Positions 36,620-46,185 of a stretch of 64,000 bases of DNA are shown in pieces. Where the stretch lies: assembly GCA_945915475.1 (NCBI GenBank), contig CAMEFI010000013.1, forward strand, positions 1 through 64,000, read 5' to 3'. The notes beneath the pieces are model-generated. The model was not told where the DNA came from, did no database searches, and was given only the letters and a program-made list of their open reading frames with translations. Made by a program: the position numbers and the translations under genes. This stretch comes from an uncultured Clostridium sp. (GTDB lineage Bacteria > Bacillota > Clostridia > Lachnospirales > Lachnospiraceae). The stretch's first letter is position 1. Each line of letters starts with the position of its first letter.

Positions 36620-38458
36620 ATGTTTCGGTTGACAGACAAACAACTTCATATCATAATGGGCGGATTGTGCGGGGCAACCGTTTTGTTGCTTTGCTTTTTT
36701 GTACTGTTTTACAAACCGGTTACAGAAAGAGTAGATGGGATAACGGAGCTTTCTGATTTTTCGGAAGGATGGGTGGCAGTCTATACACCTGCTGATGATG
36801 CACAGTTGCAGGCGTTTCGGCAGACAGATGAAGCAGATGCAGTGCCGGAGGGGAAGATTCGGCAGGTTGTGAATCTTCCGGGTACATTTTCCATAAAAAA
36901 GGGAAATACCCTTACCCTGACCCATAAAGTGCCGGATATTGCCCTGGATACCTGTTATCTTGTCATGAAGACAAAGGGAGAGCAGGTATTGGTGTCGGTG
37001 GACGGACAGGGAATCTATGAAAGTGGCAATATGGAGGGATATCTGCCGGCAACCCATGTGATTCCGTTAAATGTGAAGTACCGGAATGGTATGATAACCA
37101 TGGAACTCACTAGTGTGGAGAGGGATACCATTACATTAGAAGGCGTTTATGAAGGTGACTGTTCTAAAGTGCTCGCGGCGTGCTGGAAGGAAAATGGCAG
37201 TTATGTTGTGGTGGGCGGCATCCTGATTATAGGAAGCATCTGCTTTGTGCTGGTATGGTTATTGGTACGGAATAAAATCCGGAGTAAACGACCATTGTTA
37301 TACTGTGCAATAGAGATGGCAATTACGGGTATTTTGTTTCTCTTAGAGAGTTCGCTTGTAAAATTATGGATTTCCTGGACTTATGGAATCTATTTTATGG
37401 AAGTGGCATGTCTTATTCTGATGTCAATCGTGCATTTGCTTGTTATCCGAAGTTTTACATTTAAGAAAAAAATGTTATCTTTGACGGATATTGGTATTCT
37501 TACGCTCAGTATATATTATATTAGTGTGATGGTGCTGCAGGGATTTCACCTTATACATATGGATACAATACGGGTACTTTCTTTGGGTGTACTTTCATTG
37601 ATTATCCTAATCTATACGATTTTTCTTGGCGTGGATGTGTTTGCCTACAAACGCAAGGAAGAAAAACCTGTATTTTGTGCAAATGGAATATTGGTGATTG
37701 CAGCTATTGGGCAGCTTCTTTGTGTGGTGAGTCGAGGACAGAATGCGTCATCCCTTGTGTATATGATTGCCGGAAGCATGTTATACTATGGGATATTGAT
37801 CATAGTTTCTCTTCTGATGGCAGTTCGTGTGGAGAATATGGCAAATGCCCACAATGAGGGGATAGTCTGTAGCAGGGAGCAGGTGATTGAGGAATTGAAT
37901 CCGAATCTGTTGTTTGCATCTTTTCACACACTACAGAATTTAATTAAAAATGGTTCCACAAATTGTGCGAAAATGTTATACTATATTTCAGTTTATTTTC
38001 GGGATAATCTGAAAGCTATGAAAGAACCATTTGAAATGATCCCCTTTGAGCATGAGTTGGAGCATATGCTTGCGTATCTAACACTGCAGAAGACAAGAAA
38101 TGTTCATCTTGATTTTTCGGTGGAGTGTAAGGTGCGGAATTTTGAAGTACCCAGACGAAGTTTGGAGCCAATGATAGAAAATGCCGTTATGTATGGGATT
38201 GCAGGTAAAGAGAATCAGGGGAATGTGGTCATCCGTACCTATGAGAGGGAAGAGGGATATGCCATCCAGATCATTGATGATGGTATTGGTTTTGACACGA
38301 AGCATTTTCAGAAAAATAATGCCACGTCATTGAAGGTAATATTAGCACAGTTAGAGTGCACATGTCATGCACAGACAGAGGTGGTATCAAGACCAGGAAA
38401 AGGAACGGTAATTACAGTGATTCTTCCGATACCGGATGATGAGATAGAGGAAGAATAG
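36620..38458 (+). CDS. LytS-like membrane sensor with degenerate histidine-kinase core
   Basis: A 612-residue protein: a membrane helix (about 11-31), an extracellular beta-rich domain (32-190), seven or so membrane helices (about 195-403) as in 7TMR-DISM sensors, then a His_kinase (PF06580-type) and HATPase module. The phospho-acceptor motif, usually NPHFLFN, reads NPNLLFA, with Asn429 replacing His. The N-box is changed too (MIENAVMYGI). The ATP-lid G-box IIDDGIGFD is intact. No response regulator is adjacent; the next gene is a DUF1189-like membrane protein. It may be a pseudokinase that binds ATP or a partner kinase. Confidence 0.75.
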   Translation: MFRLTDKQLHIIMGGLCGATVLLLCFFVLFYKPVTERVDGITELSDFSEGWVAVYTPADDAQLQAFRQTDEADAVPEGKIRQVVNLPGTFSIKKGNTLTLTHKVPDIALDTCYLVMKTKGEQVLVSVDGQGIYESGNMEGYLPATHVIPLNVKYRNGMITMELTSVERDTITLEGVYEGDCSKVLAACWKENGSYVVVGGILIIGSICFVLVWLLVRNKIRSKRPLLYCAIEMAITGILFLLESSLVKLWISWTYGIYFMEVACLILMSIVHLLVIRSFTFKKKMLSLTDIGILTLSIYYISVMVLQGFHLIHMDTIRVLSLGVLSLIILIYTIFLGVDVFAYKRKEEKPVFCANGILVIAAIGQLLCVVSRGQNASSLVYMIAGSMLYYGILIIVSLLMAVRVENMANAHNEGIVCSREQVIEELNPNLLFASFHTLQNLIKNGSTNCAKMLYYISVYFRDNLKAMKEPFEMIPFEHELEHMLAYLTLQKTRNVHLDFSVECKVRNFEVPRRSLEPMIENAVMYGIAGKENQGNVVIRTYEREEGYAIQIIDDGIGFDTKHFQKNNATSLKVILAQLECTCHAQTEVVSRPGKGTVITVILPIPDDEIEEE

Positions 38459-39304
38459 ATGGAGGATAAGATGGAAGAGACAAATCCGCAGAACATGGAA
38501 AAGGGACAGGTAAAAATGAGTATTGCAGACCGTTTTTTGACAGCAATGTTCATGCCGAGAGAATATGGAAAGTTGTTGAAATTGAAAAGTGGAAGTGTGG
38601 TAGGATTTATGGCACTGGTTATTTTTTTGATTTCATTTATCCAATATGCCATCCCGACGCTTGGAGCAGTGGCTGGACTTGGTGGCATACGGAATATTAT
38701 TGAGAATCAGATGCCACATTTCTCTCTCAAAAACGGGGAATTTACCTTAGATGATAAGATAGAGCAACAGGATAATTCTATGGGTGTCTATATTTTAGTA
38801 GACACGGATAAGGAAAAGCTTACAAAAGAGGATATTCCGGCAAATGTTGTGGAAGCCATAATGGTGAGCAGAACCAATATGATTGTTTACAATGAAGTGG
38901 CAGGTGTCGGTAAGATGGTACAGGAGGAGAAATTCTCTGATTATAAGGAGCTTACAATATCCAATGACACTCTGGCAGATATGGCACCGGTATTCTATGT
39001 AGTGATGGTATTTGCTTATGTAAGTATATATATTTTTATGCTGATCAAATATTTGTTTTCAGCACTTTTTTATGCGGTTGTAATGTATCTGCTATCGAAG
39101 ACAATGATGCTTGATATGACATTTGGCAAGATGTATAAGATTGCTCTTTTTGCACAAACATTAGGTTCCATTGTTATGGCGATTACGTATTGCATCGGAT
39201 CTTCTGTGCTGGTACTTACAGGAAGTGCCTTTAATATGTTAGTGACAGTAATTTTAATGAATAAAGCTATGGTTGCAATGAAGATGGAACAGGACGCCTT
39301 ATAG
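38459..39304 (+). CDS. DUF1189-like membrane protein
   Basis: A protein of up to 281 residues: one membrane helix near 45-70, an extracytoplasmic domain (MPHFSLKNGEFTLDDKIE ... YILVDTDKE), and three or four membrane helices in the C-terminal half. The domain order fits the DUF1189 family, whose function is not known. ATG 38459 directly follows the previous stop; ATG 38471, five nt after GGAGG, is an equally good or better start. It is probably co-expressed with the sensor. Confidence 0.65.
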   Translation: MEDKMEETNPQNMEKGQVKMSIADRFLTAMFMPREYGKLLKLKSGSVVGFMALVIFLISFIQYAIPTLGAVAGLGGIRNIIENQMPHFSLKNGEFTLDDKIEQQDNSMGVYILVDTDKEKLTKEDIPANVVEAIMVSRTNMIVYNEVAGVGKMVQEEKFSDYKELTISNDTLADMAPVFYVVMVFAYVSIYIFMLIKYLFSALFYAVVMYLLSKTMMLDMTFGKMYKIALFAQTLGSIVMAITYCIGSSVLVLTGSAFNMLVTVILMNKAMVAMKMEQDAL

Positions 39305-39784
39305 AGAGGAGATAAGGCTTGAAACATCGTCTGGCTGCATCTGGCTTAAAGTAGAGTTATGGAAAGTGGAGGTATTTGTTACCTCTTTTCCAAACCATCC
39401 CGGTGGGGTATAGGATAATGCGGTTTCCTCGTCTGGAAACTCCACTTCTGCAAGGTATAATCCCTCAAATAATCCATGAAAGATATCTAATTCAATTGTC
39501 AACTCATTCTTTTCCGGAATTTTATACCGGGTCTTTGATATAATATTTCCTTCTGTTTTACTTAACAATTTCTTATAGGCTTCTTCCGGTAACGGAAATT
39601 CCACTTCTTCTCTTGACATAAGCCCTTGTCCCTTGTAGGTAAGGATAAAAGTATCATTCTTTTTTCGGATACGTAATACCGGATTGGTGATGATATATGC
39701 CTGTTCTAAGTGATTATGAGGGTATTGCTCTAAATTGTCAGGTAATAGTTTTTCATTGATTAGAAATTTTCGCTCGATTTCCAT
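39299..39784 (-). CDS. CYTH-domain protein
   Basis: A 161-residue triphosphate tunnel protein with the N-terminal ExExK signature (MEIERKFLI) and matching strand residues VLRIRKKNDTFILTYKG and ELDIFHGLFEGLYLAEVEF. CYTH enzymes act on triphosphates (inorganic triphosphate, thiamine triphosphate) or make cAMP; in Firmicutes the triphosphatase role is most likely. AGGAGG precedes ATG. Its last bases overlap the converging plus-strand gene by six nt, with no room for a separate terminator. Confidence 0.9.
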   Translation of the reverse strand: MEIERKFLINEKLLPDNLEQYPHNHLEQAYIITNPVLRIRKKNDTFILTYKGQGLMSREEVEFPLPEEAYKKLLSKTEGNIISKTRYKIPEKNELTIELDIFHGLFEGLYLAEVEFPDEETALSYTPPGWFGKEVTNTSTFHNSTLSQMQPDDVSSLISSL

Positions 39785-39913
39785 GTGGTGTGCCTCCTGA
39801 TTTTATTTTATTCTATTGATATTTTACTTTGTAAAATAGACAAATGCAATACATTATGATAAAGTAGAAACGTATAAAAAAGTAACGGAATTAAGTGTTC
39901 AGGAGGCGATAGA

Positions 39914-40465
39914 ATGAAAAAAGCATATTTATTTTTGGCAACAGGATTTGAGGAAGTGGAAGCATTGACAGTTGTAGATTTGTTGCGAAGAGGTGGTGTA
40001 GATTGTAAGACGGTATCCGTATCGGGAGACTATGATGTGACAAGTTCGCATAATGTTACTGTCCGGGCAGATTTATTATTTGATGAGACAAACCTTACAG
40101 ATGGACAGATGCTGATTCTTCCAGGGGGGATACCGGGAACACCGAATCTCAAGGCACATGCAGGTTTGGCAAGATTGATAGAGCAGTATCGTAATGATGA
40201 AAAATATTTGGCGGCAGTTTGTGCAGCACCTACCGTATATGGTGAAATGGGGTTGTTGAAGGGAAGAGATGCAACCTGTTATCCGGGAATGGAAGACGGA
40301 TTGGTGGGCGCTAATGTTAAGGCAGACAATGTTGTCTGTGATGGGCAGTTTGTCACAAGCCGTGGAATGGGAACATGCATTGATTTTGGTCTGAAATTGC
40401 TGACGTTACTTACGGATGATAAGAATGCTAAGACGGTAGGAAATAAGATTGTTTACCATAAGTAA
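39914..40465 (+). CDS. DJ-1/PfpI-family protein (YajL-like)
   Basis: A 183-residue protein with the DJ-1 nucleophile-elbow cysteine in AAVCAAPTVYG (near 103), the acidic residue in GFEEVEAL (Glu15) and the end motif TSRGMGTCIDFGLKLL. Members are linked to oxidative stress and to detoxification of reactive aldehydes; the precise activity is disputed. AGGAGG precedes ATG. Confidence 0.92.
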   Translation: MKKAYLFLATGFEEVEALTVVDLLRRGGVDCKTVSVSGDYDVTSSHNVTVRADLLFDETNLTDGQMLILPGGIPGTPNLKAHAGLARLIEQYRNDEKYLAAVCAAPTVYGEMGLLKGRDATCYPGMEDGLVGANVKADNVVCDGQFVTSRGMGTCIDFGLKLLTLLTDDKNAKTVGNKIVYHK

Positions 40466-40498
40466 TAGATGAGAAGATAATATAGAAGGACATGACAT

Positions 40499-42862
40499 AT
40501 GTATCACATTCAGATTTCAGTTCGTAGTCTGGTAGAGTTCATTTTTCGAAGCGGGGATATCACCAGTGGGGATGGCAGCTTTTCAAAGGATGCCATGTTA
40601 GAAGGTGGTCGGATTCATCGTAAGATTCAGGGAAAGATGGGACTGGACTACGAGGCAGAAGTGCCCCTTAAGATTACAATTGCAAAGCCGGATTTTGAGT
40701 TGACCATAGAAGGACGAGCAGATGGCATTTTAACAGAAAAAGACGGTGTAACAGTGGATGAGATAAAGGGAGTCTATAAAAATTTAGAGCATATGGAATG
40801 TCCTGTTTTTGTGCATCAGGCCCAGGCAATGGTGTATGCTTATATTTATGCCCATGATCATGGATTAGAACGGATTACAGTTCAGATGACATATTGTAAT
40901 CTGGACACGGAAGCAATCAGACGTTTTCGGTTGGATTATACATTTTCTGAGCTGGAGAAATGGTTCCATCAGCTTATCCTGGAATATTGTAAATGGGCGC
41001 AATTTGAAGTGGATAACCGGACACTGCGGAATGCCTCCATTGAGGGTTTGAAATTTCCATATCCTTATCGTGAAGGGCAGCGGGATATGGCTGGTACCGT
41101 ATATTTATGTATTAAGAATCGTCAGAATCTGTTTGTACAGGCACCAACAGGAATCGGAAAGACTATGGCGGCTGTGTACCCTTCAGTGAAGGCAATGGGG
41201 GATGGATACGGCGAGAAATTGTTCTATCTGACAGCAAAGACGATTGCCCGTGGCGTGGCAGTAGATAGTCTGGAAATATTACGGTCACAAGGACTTTATT
41301 TCAAGAGTGTGATGATTACGGCAAAAGAGAAGATTTGTCCACAGGAAGAGATGGAATGCGATCCGGAAAAATGTCCTTACGCAAAAGGGCATTATGACCG
41401 GATTAACAAGGCCATTTATGATTGCATTACAAAGGAGTTTAATATTACAAGAGATGTGCTACTACAGTATGCGAATGAGCATATGGTCTGCCCTTTTGAA
41501 CTAGGATTAGATGTGAGTCTGTTTGTGGATGGTATTATCTGCGATTATAATTATGTATTTGATCCAAGGGTAAAGCTTCGGCGGTATTTTGCGGAAGGGG
41601 CAAAAGGGGATTTTTTATTTCTGGTAGATGAGGCACATAATCTGGTGGAACGGGCATCAGCTATGTATAGTGCAGCCATCTGCAAAGAAGATTTTCTGAA
41701 TATGAGAAAATTGCTGTTACCTTATAATGGAAAGATCGGCAGACTTCTTTCGGCTTGTAATAAAGAAATGCTGGCATATAAAAAAGAATGTGATAATGCC
41801 AAAGGTTATGTGATAATTGCAGATATGGAATCCTTATATGTGAAACTATTAAGACTGCATGCGCAGATGGAGTCTTTTATGGAAGAGAGCAAGGAGATTA
41901 CGGCGTTAAAATCACATCAGGAGGAAATTCTGGATTTTTATTTTAAGATTAACCAGTTTCTCAATATCTATGAATTAGTAGATGAAAGCTATGAAATCTA
42001 TGGGGAACAGGTGACGGACAAATCTTTCATGATAAAATTATACTGTATTCATCCTGCACATAACTTAAGTGATTGCATTGAAAAAGGAAATGCAACCATA
42101 TTCTTTTCAGCAACCATGTTACCAATCCAGTATTATAAGGAATTGCTGCATAATGATGAGGGAGACTATGCAATCTATATTCCGTCACCATTTCCGAAAC
42201 GGCACAGAAGATTGTTAGTGGGAACGGATGTAAGCAGTCGATATCGTGTAAGAGGACCTGCGCAGTACGAAAAAATGGCTCGTTATCTGGACATTTTGGT
42301 GCATGGTAAAACAGGCAATTATATGGCATTTTTTCCTTCTTATAAAATGTTAGAGGATGTATATGAGACGGCAAAGAGTTTGAAACTTTTATCGGATATT
42401 GAGGTGGTGAAACAGACGGCACATTTATCGGAGGAGGAACGTGAACAATTTTTAAGGCGATTTGCAATGGATGGAGAGCCGGTGCTGGGTTTTTGCATTT
42501 TAGGTGGTATTTTCTCGGAAGGAATTGATCTTGTAGGTGAGCGGTTAATTGGAACGGCAATAATAGGAACCGGACTTCCCATGGTGTGCAACGAGAGGGA
42601 AATTCAGCAGCATTATTTTGAGGAAAGAGAAGGAAAAGGATTTGAATATGCGTACTTATATCCCGGCATGAATAAGGTCCAACAGGCAGCAGGGAGGGTA
42701 ATCCGGACAATGGAAGACAAAGGAATCATTTTGTTATTGGATGACCGGTTTATAACCAGACAGGTGGTGGAGACTTTTCCTGTGGAATGGGCAGATTATG
42801 AGGTGATTAATCTGAATACAGCGGCGGAACATATCCATACTTTCTGGACAACATTTGAATAA
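40499..42862 (+). CDS. Nuclease-helicase fusion: PD-(D/E)XK domain plus XPD/DinG-type iron-sulfur helicase
   Basis: A 787-residue protein. The first 180 residues look like a PD-(D/E)XK nuclease (EGRAD with Asp75, DEIKG with Glu88 and Lys90, then HQAQAMVYAY). The rest is a superfamily 2 helicase of the XPD/DinG group: Walker A QAPTGIGKT (214-222), four cysteines for a [4Fe-4S] cluster (Cys280, 287, 292, 331), DEAH box 377-380, and the C-terminal QAAGRVIR motif. Probably acts in DNA repair or processing of 5'-tailed structures. No CRISPR locus or restriction genes are nearby. Known in many Firmicutes but poorly characterised. Confidence 0.87.
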   Translation: MYHIQISVRSLVEFIFRSGDITSGDGSFSKDAMLEGGRIHRKIQGKMGLDYEAEVPLKITIAKPDFELTIEGRADGILTEKDGVTVDEIKGVYKNLEHMECPVFVHQAQAMVYAYIYAHDHGLERITVQMTYCNLDTEAIRRFRLDYTFSELEKWFHQLILEYCKWAQFEVDNRTLRNASIEGLKFPYPYREGQRDMAGTVYLCIKNRQNLFVQAPTGIGKTMAAVYPSVKAMGDGYGEKLFYLTAKTIARGVAVDSLEILRSQGLYFKSVMITAKEKICPQEEMECDPEKCPYAKGHYDRINKAIYDCITKEFNITRDVLLQYANEHMVCPFELGLDVSLFVDGIICDYNYVFDPRVKLRRYFAEGAKGDFLFLVDEAHNLVERASAMYSAAICKEDFLNMRKLLLPYNGKIGRLLSACNKEMLAYKKECDNAKGYVIIADMESLYVKLLRLHAQMESFMEESKEITALKSHQEEILDFYFKINQFLNIYELVDESYEIYGEQVTDKSFMIKLYCIHPAHNLSDCIEKGNATIFFSATMLPIQYYKELLHNDEGDYAIYIPSPFPKRHRRLLVGTDVSSRYRVRGPAQYEKMARYLDILVHGKTGNYMAFFPSYKMLEDVYETAKSLKLLSDIEVVKQTAHLSEEEREQFLRRFAMDGEPVLGFCILGGIFSEGIDLVGERLIGTAIIGTGLPMVCNEREIQQHYFEEREGKGFEYAYLYPGMNKVQQAAGRVIRTMEDKGIILLLDDRFITRQVVETFPVEWADYEVINLNTAAEHIHTFWTTFE

Positions 42863-42983
42863 ATAAAAGGCAATCAATGAAATGCTGTTAGACTGGAGAT
42901 TGCATGGCGGAGAAAAAAGAGGTATAATATAGCAGAATTGGCAGATTGTTAAGTCAGTCTGATATATATAATGAGGAGAACGA

Positions 42984-43826
42984 ATGAAGAGATTATATGT
43001 AAGTGATTTGGATGGCACATTATTGAATCGAAATGCACAGTTAAGTGATGTGACGGTAGATGTGATTAATCGGGGAATTGAGAAGGGACTGAATTTTACT
43101 ATTTCAACAGCGAGGACCCCTACAACAGCCCTGAAGATTTTAGAACCATTGCATTTGAGGCTCCCTGTAATGATGATGAATGGCGTGCTTGTGTATGATA
43201 TGAAGTCACGCAGATATCTCAAGAAGGAAGTTATGGATGAAGAAGTGGTTATGGTGTTGCTTGGCCTCATCAAGACAAGAGGACTTAATTGTTTCTTATA
43301 TGGTTTAACTGATGATACATTTTGTGCATACTATGATAGTGTAGAATCAACATCGCTTAATTATTTCCGTAATGAAAGGATCATGAAATACAATAAGAAA
43401 TTCACGGAGGTTCCGGATTTGAGTCTGGTCGCAGGAAACAATATCATTTATTGTATGCTGCGAGAACCGAAGGAGAAGTTAGAAGGATTTTACAAGGAAC
43501 TTTCTGTGGTGAAGGGCGTGAAGACCGAATTCTACGCCGATATCTACAGTGATGATTATTACATGTTAGAGATATACAGCGAGAAGGCGTCAAAGAAAGA
43601 AGCCCTTAATTTCCTGCGAGAGCAGGCACACTATGACAGTGTGATAAGTTTTGGAGACAACCTGAATGATGTGGCACTGTGGGAGGCTAGTGATTGTTTT
43701 TATGCTGTGTCAAATGCGCATCCAGAGATTCAGAATATGGCACATTCTGTTTTGCCATCAAATGAAGAAAATGGCGTGGCTATGTATATAGAGCAGATGA
43801 TGAAACAGACTGGAGAGATGGAGTAA
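42984..43826 (+). CDS. Cof-type HAD hydrolase
   Basis: A 280-residue HAD phosphatase: YVSDLDGTLLNR (Asp8, Asp10), FTISTARTP near 36, and SFGDNLNDVALW near 220. Typical of Cof/YidA enzymes acting on sugar phosphates; the substrate is unknown. ATGAGGAGAA precedes ATG. It lies two nt before murF, suggesting co-expression. Confidence 0.88.
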   Translation: MKRLYVSDLDGTLLNRNAQLSDVTVDVINRGIEKGLNFTISTARTPTTALKILEPLHLRLPVMMMNGVLVYDMKSRRYLKKEVMDEEVVMVLLGLIKTRGLNCFLYGLTDDTFCAYYDSVESTSLNYFRNERIMKYNKKFTEVPDLSLVAGNNIIYCMLREPKEKLEGFYKELSVVKGVKTEFYADIYSDDYYMLEIYSEKASKKEALNFLREQAHYDSVISFGDNLNDVALWEASDCFYAVSNAHPEIQNMAHSVLPSNEENGVAMYIEQMMKQTGEME

Positions 43827-43828
43827 TT

Positions 43829-45202
43829 ATGGAGAATATTACAGTAAAAGATATCGTTAAAATGACAGGTGGTGTGTTGCTGTGTGGCGATGAGAATACA
43901 CCGGTTACGGATATCTGTATCAATTCAAAGATCATCAAGGAAGGGGACTTATTTATTCCCATTATCGGTGAGCGTGTCGATGCGCATCGGTTTATTGAGT
44001 CTGCATTAGAGAAAGGTGCTGCGACACTTACTTCTCAACATAATGGGGTGGTGGTTGCTGACAAACCATATATTCGCGTGGATGATACGATAGATGCATT
44101 ACAGCGGATTGGAAAGGCAATCCGACAACGTCTCAGTGATATTCCGGTTGTGGCAGTTACTGGAAGTGTTGGTAAGACGACTACAAGAGAGATGATCACG
44201 CAGGCCCTTTCTTCCGGGAAGAAGACATTTCATACGGAGAAGAACCTGAATTCACAGATTGGTGTACCCATTACTTTAAGTCGGATGAGCAGTGAAGATG
44301 AGATTGCTGTTTTAGAGTTGGGAATTAGTGAAGAAGGTCAGATGGATGTTCTATCTGATATGGTGAAACCGGATATGGCAGTGGTTACAACCATTGGAGT
44401 AGCGCATATTGAGTTTATGAAGACACAGGAGAATATCAGAAAACAGAAACTTTGTATTGTACATTCCATGAAAGAGGGCGGAACCCTGTTTTTAAATGGA
44501 GATGATGCTCTGTTAAAAGATGCAGTAGAGAACGAACAGATTACCTGTCGGACATTATTCTATGGAACACAGGACTGGTGTGATTATTATGCTAAGGATA
44601 TTGTGTACCATGACGGGTATACGACTTTTACCTGTGTGCATGGAAAAGAAAATGTTAGTGTTACATTGAATACACTTGGTAAGCATAATGTTGGAAACTG
44701 TGTGGCAGCGCTTGCAGTTGCTAACGAAAATGGTATCCCCATGGAACAGGCTTCCAAAGCATTTGCAAAATTCGAAGGACAACGGCAGAAGGTTATTCAT
44801 TTAGAACACAAATTCACAATTATTGATGATACTTACAATGCGAGTCCGGATTCAATGAAAGCAAGCATTAATGTACTTTGTGATATGCCATGTGAAGGTA
44901 AACGGGTTGCAGTACTTGGAGATATGTTCGAATTAGGTGAAAATGAAGTGGAGTATCATAGAGAAATTGGAAAGTTTCTTTTAGATAAACCCATTGATGA
45001 GTTGGTGGTATTGGGTGAATTGGCACAGAATATCAAAGCTGTATTAGAAGAGAATTCGTCTCCTGTTAAGGTATATACGTTTTCTGATAATGAGGAAGCG
45101 GCAATCTATCTGATGGCAACTTTACGTCCGGAGGATGTGGTTCTTGTGAAGGCATCAAATGGCATGAATCTCAAAGAAATTGTGAACATTTTGTTTAATT
45201 AA
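43829..45202 (+). CDS. murF: UDP-N-acetylmuramoyl-tripeptide--D-alanyl-D-alanine ligase
   Basis: Adds D-Ala-D-Ala to the peptidoglycan precursor. ATP-binding loop TGSVGKTTTREM (near 112), ELGISEEGQMD, and the C-terminal IDDTYNASPDSMKAS and LGDMFELG are Mur-ligase hallmarks specific to MurF. Length 457 is normal. It stands apart from the usual mur cluster, which is common in Lachnospiraceae, next to a HAD gene. Confidence 0.96.
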   Translation: MENITVKDIVKMTGGVLLCGDENTPVTDICINSKIIKEGDLFIPIIGERVDAHRFIESALEKGAATLTSQHNGVVVADKPYIRVDDTIDALQRIGKAIRQRLSDIPVVAVTGSVGKTTTREMITQALSSGKKTFHTEKNLNSQIGVPITLSRMSSEDEIAVLELGISEEGQMDVLSDMVKPDMAVVTTIGVAHIEFMKTQENIRKQKLCIVHSMKEGGTLFLNGDDALLKDAVENEQITCRTLFYGTQDWCDYYAKDIVYHDGYTTFTCVHGKENVSVTLNTLGKHNVGNCVAALAVANENGIPMEQASKAFAKFEGQRQKVIHLEHKFTIIDDTYNASPDSMKASINVLCDMPCEGKRVAVLGDMFELGENEVEYHREIGKFLLDKPIDELVVLGELAQNIKAVLEENSSPVKVYTFSDNEEAAIYLMATLRPEDVVLVKASNGMNLKEIVNILFN

Positions 45203-45250
45203 TAACGGATTACTTAATGTATATATTTTTTATTTCCTAAAAAAATATAC

Positions 45251-45304
45251 TTGACAATTAACAGGTCTGACGTTATCATATCAATAACAGTAATTATTAC
45301 TGTT
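45251..45304 (+). promoter_or_regulatory. Rubrerythrin promoter with 9-1-9 palindrome
   Basis: TTGACA (45251-45256), 17 nt, TATCAT (45274-45279). Directly over the expected start of transcription is AACAGTAATTATTACTGTT (45286-45304), a perfect 9-bp inverted repeat around one base, AT-rich like Fur/PerR-type operators although not matching the Per box. Confidence 0.6.
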
Positions 45305-45366
45305 TTATAAGAATCTAATCAGTATAACTGATTTAGGAATATTATATAAGAAAAGGAGATAAGATT

Positions 45367-45951
45367 ATGAAGTTTGTATGTTCAGTGTGTGGTTATGTGT
45401 ATGAAGGAGATCAGGCACCGGCTGAATGCCCGGTATGTCATGTTGGAGCAGATAAGTTCAAAGCTGTAGAGGGCGAACTTACTCTTGCAGCAGAGCATGA
45501 ATTTGGTGTATATGCTTCCACTGTTAAGAACAATCCGGAAATCAGTGAAGAAGATAAAAAGTATATCTTCGAGCAGTTGAAGGCTAATTTCGAAGGTGAG
45601 TGTTCAGAGGTTGGTATGTATCTTTGCATGGCTCGTGTAGCACATCGTGAAGGATATCCGGAGATTGGTCTTTACTGGGAGAAGGCTGCTTATGAGGAGG
45701 CAGAGCATGCAGCTAAGTTTGCTGAGATGTTAGGAGAGGATCTTGAGCCTAACATGACAGCTTCTACGAAGAAGAATCTTGCATGGAGAGTTGATTGTGA
45801 GTTCGGTGCAACAGCTGGTAAAGTAGATTTGGCTAAGTGCGCTAAGAAGAACAACTTAGATGCAATCCATGATACTGTTCATGAGATGGCAAGAGACGAG
45901 GCAAGACATGGCAAGGCTCTTAAGGGATTACTTGAGAGATACTTCGGTTAA
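45367..45951 (+). CDS. Reverse rubrerythrin
   Basis: A 194-residue peroxidase of anaerobes that reduces hydrogen peroxide with electrons from NAD(P)H reductases. The rubredoxin domain is N-terminal (CSVCGYVYEG, Cys5/Cys8; CPVCHVG, Cys21/Cys24), the reverse of classical rubrerythrin. The diiron four-helix domain follows with repeated ExxH motifs (EEAEHAAKF, RDEARHGKAL). AAGGAG precedes ATG, and a promoter with palindrome and a terminator enclose it as a single-gene unit. Confidence 0.95.
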   Translation: MKFVCSVCGYVYEGDQAPAECPVCHVGADKFKAVEGELTLAAEHEFGVYASTVKNNPEISEEDKKYIFEQLKANFEGECSEVGMYLCMARVAHREGYPEIGLYWEKAAYEEAEHAAKFAEMLGEDLEPNMTASTKKNLAWRVDCEFGATAGKVDLAKCAKKNNLDAIHDTVHEMARDEARHGKALKGLLERYFG

Positions 45952-45978
45952 GATGAACCATTTGAGATAAGAACAGAT

Positions 45979-46017
45979 AGAGGAATGAGTTTTTGGACTT
46001 GTTCCTCTTTTTCTTTT
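45979..46017 (+). terminator. Intrinsic terminator after reverse rubrerythrin
   Basis: AGAGGAA (45979-45985) pairs with TTCCTCT (46002-46008), extended by AGT/ACT inside, followed by TTTTCTTTT. Confidence 0.88.
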
Positions 46018-46185
46018 GTGCAAAATGTCTGTAAACTTTCTGTTTTTTTTCAAATGCTTGTAAATACTAGAGAAAATGGGCGAAAAGGTTGCAAATATTT
46101 AATTTATAGAGTAGTATGAAGTTGTTAACATGTAACTTGAGTTTATATTACATACATATTATTATCAAAGTGGAGGATATTTAAG

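Noticed and set aside
42027-42710. 227-codon open frame on the minus strand inside the helicase gene
   Set aside because: It lies antisense to a well-supported gene with all helicase motifs, has no ribosome site and shows no protein-like domain; it is a shadow frame.
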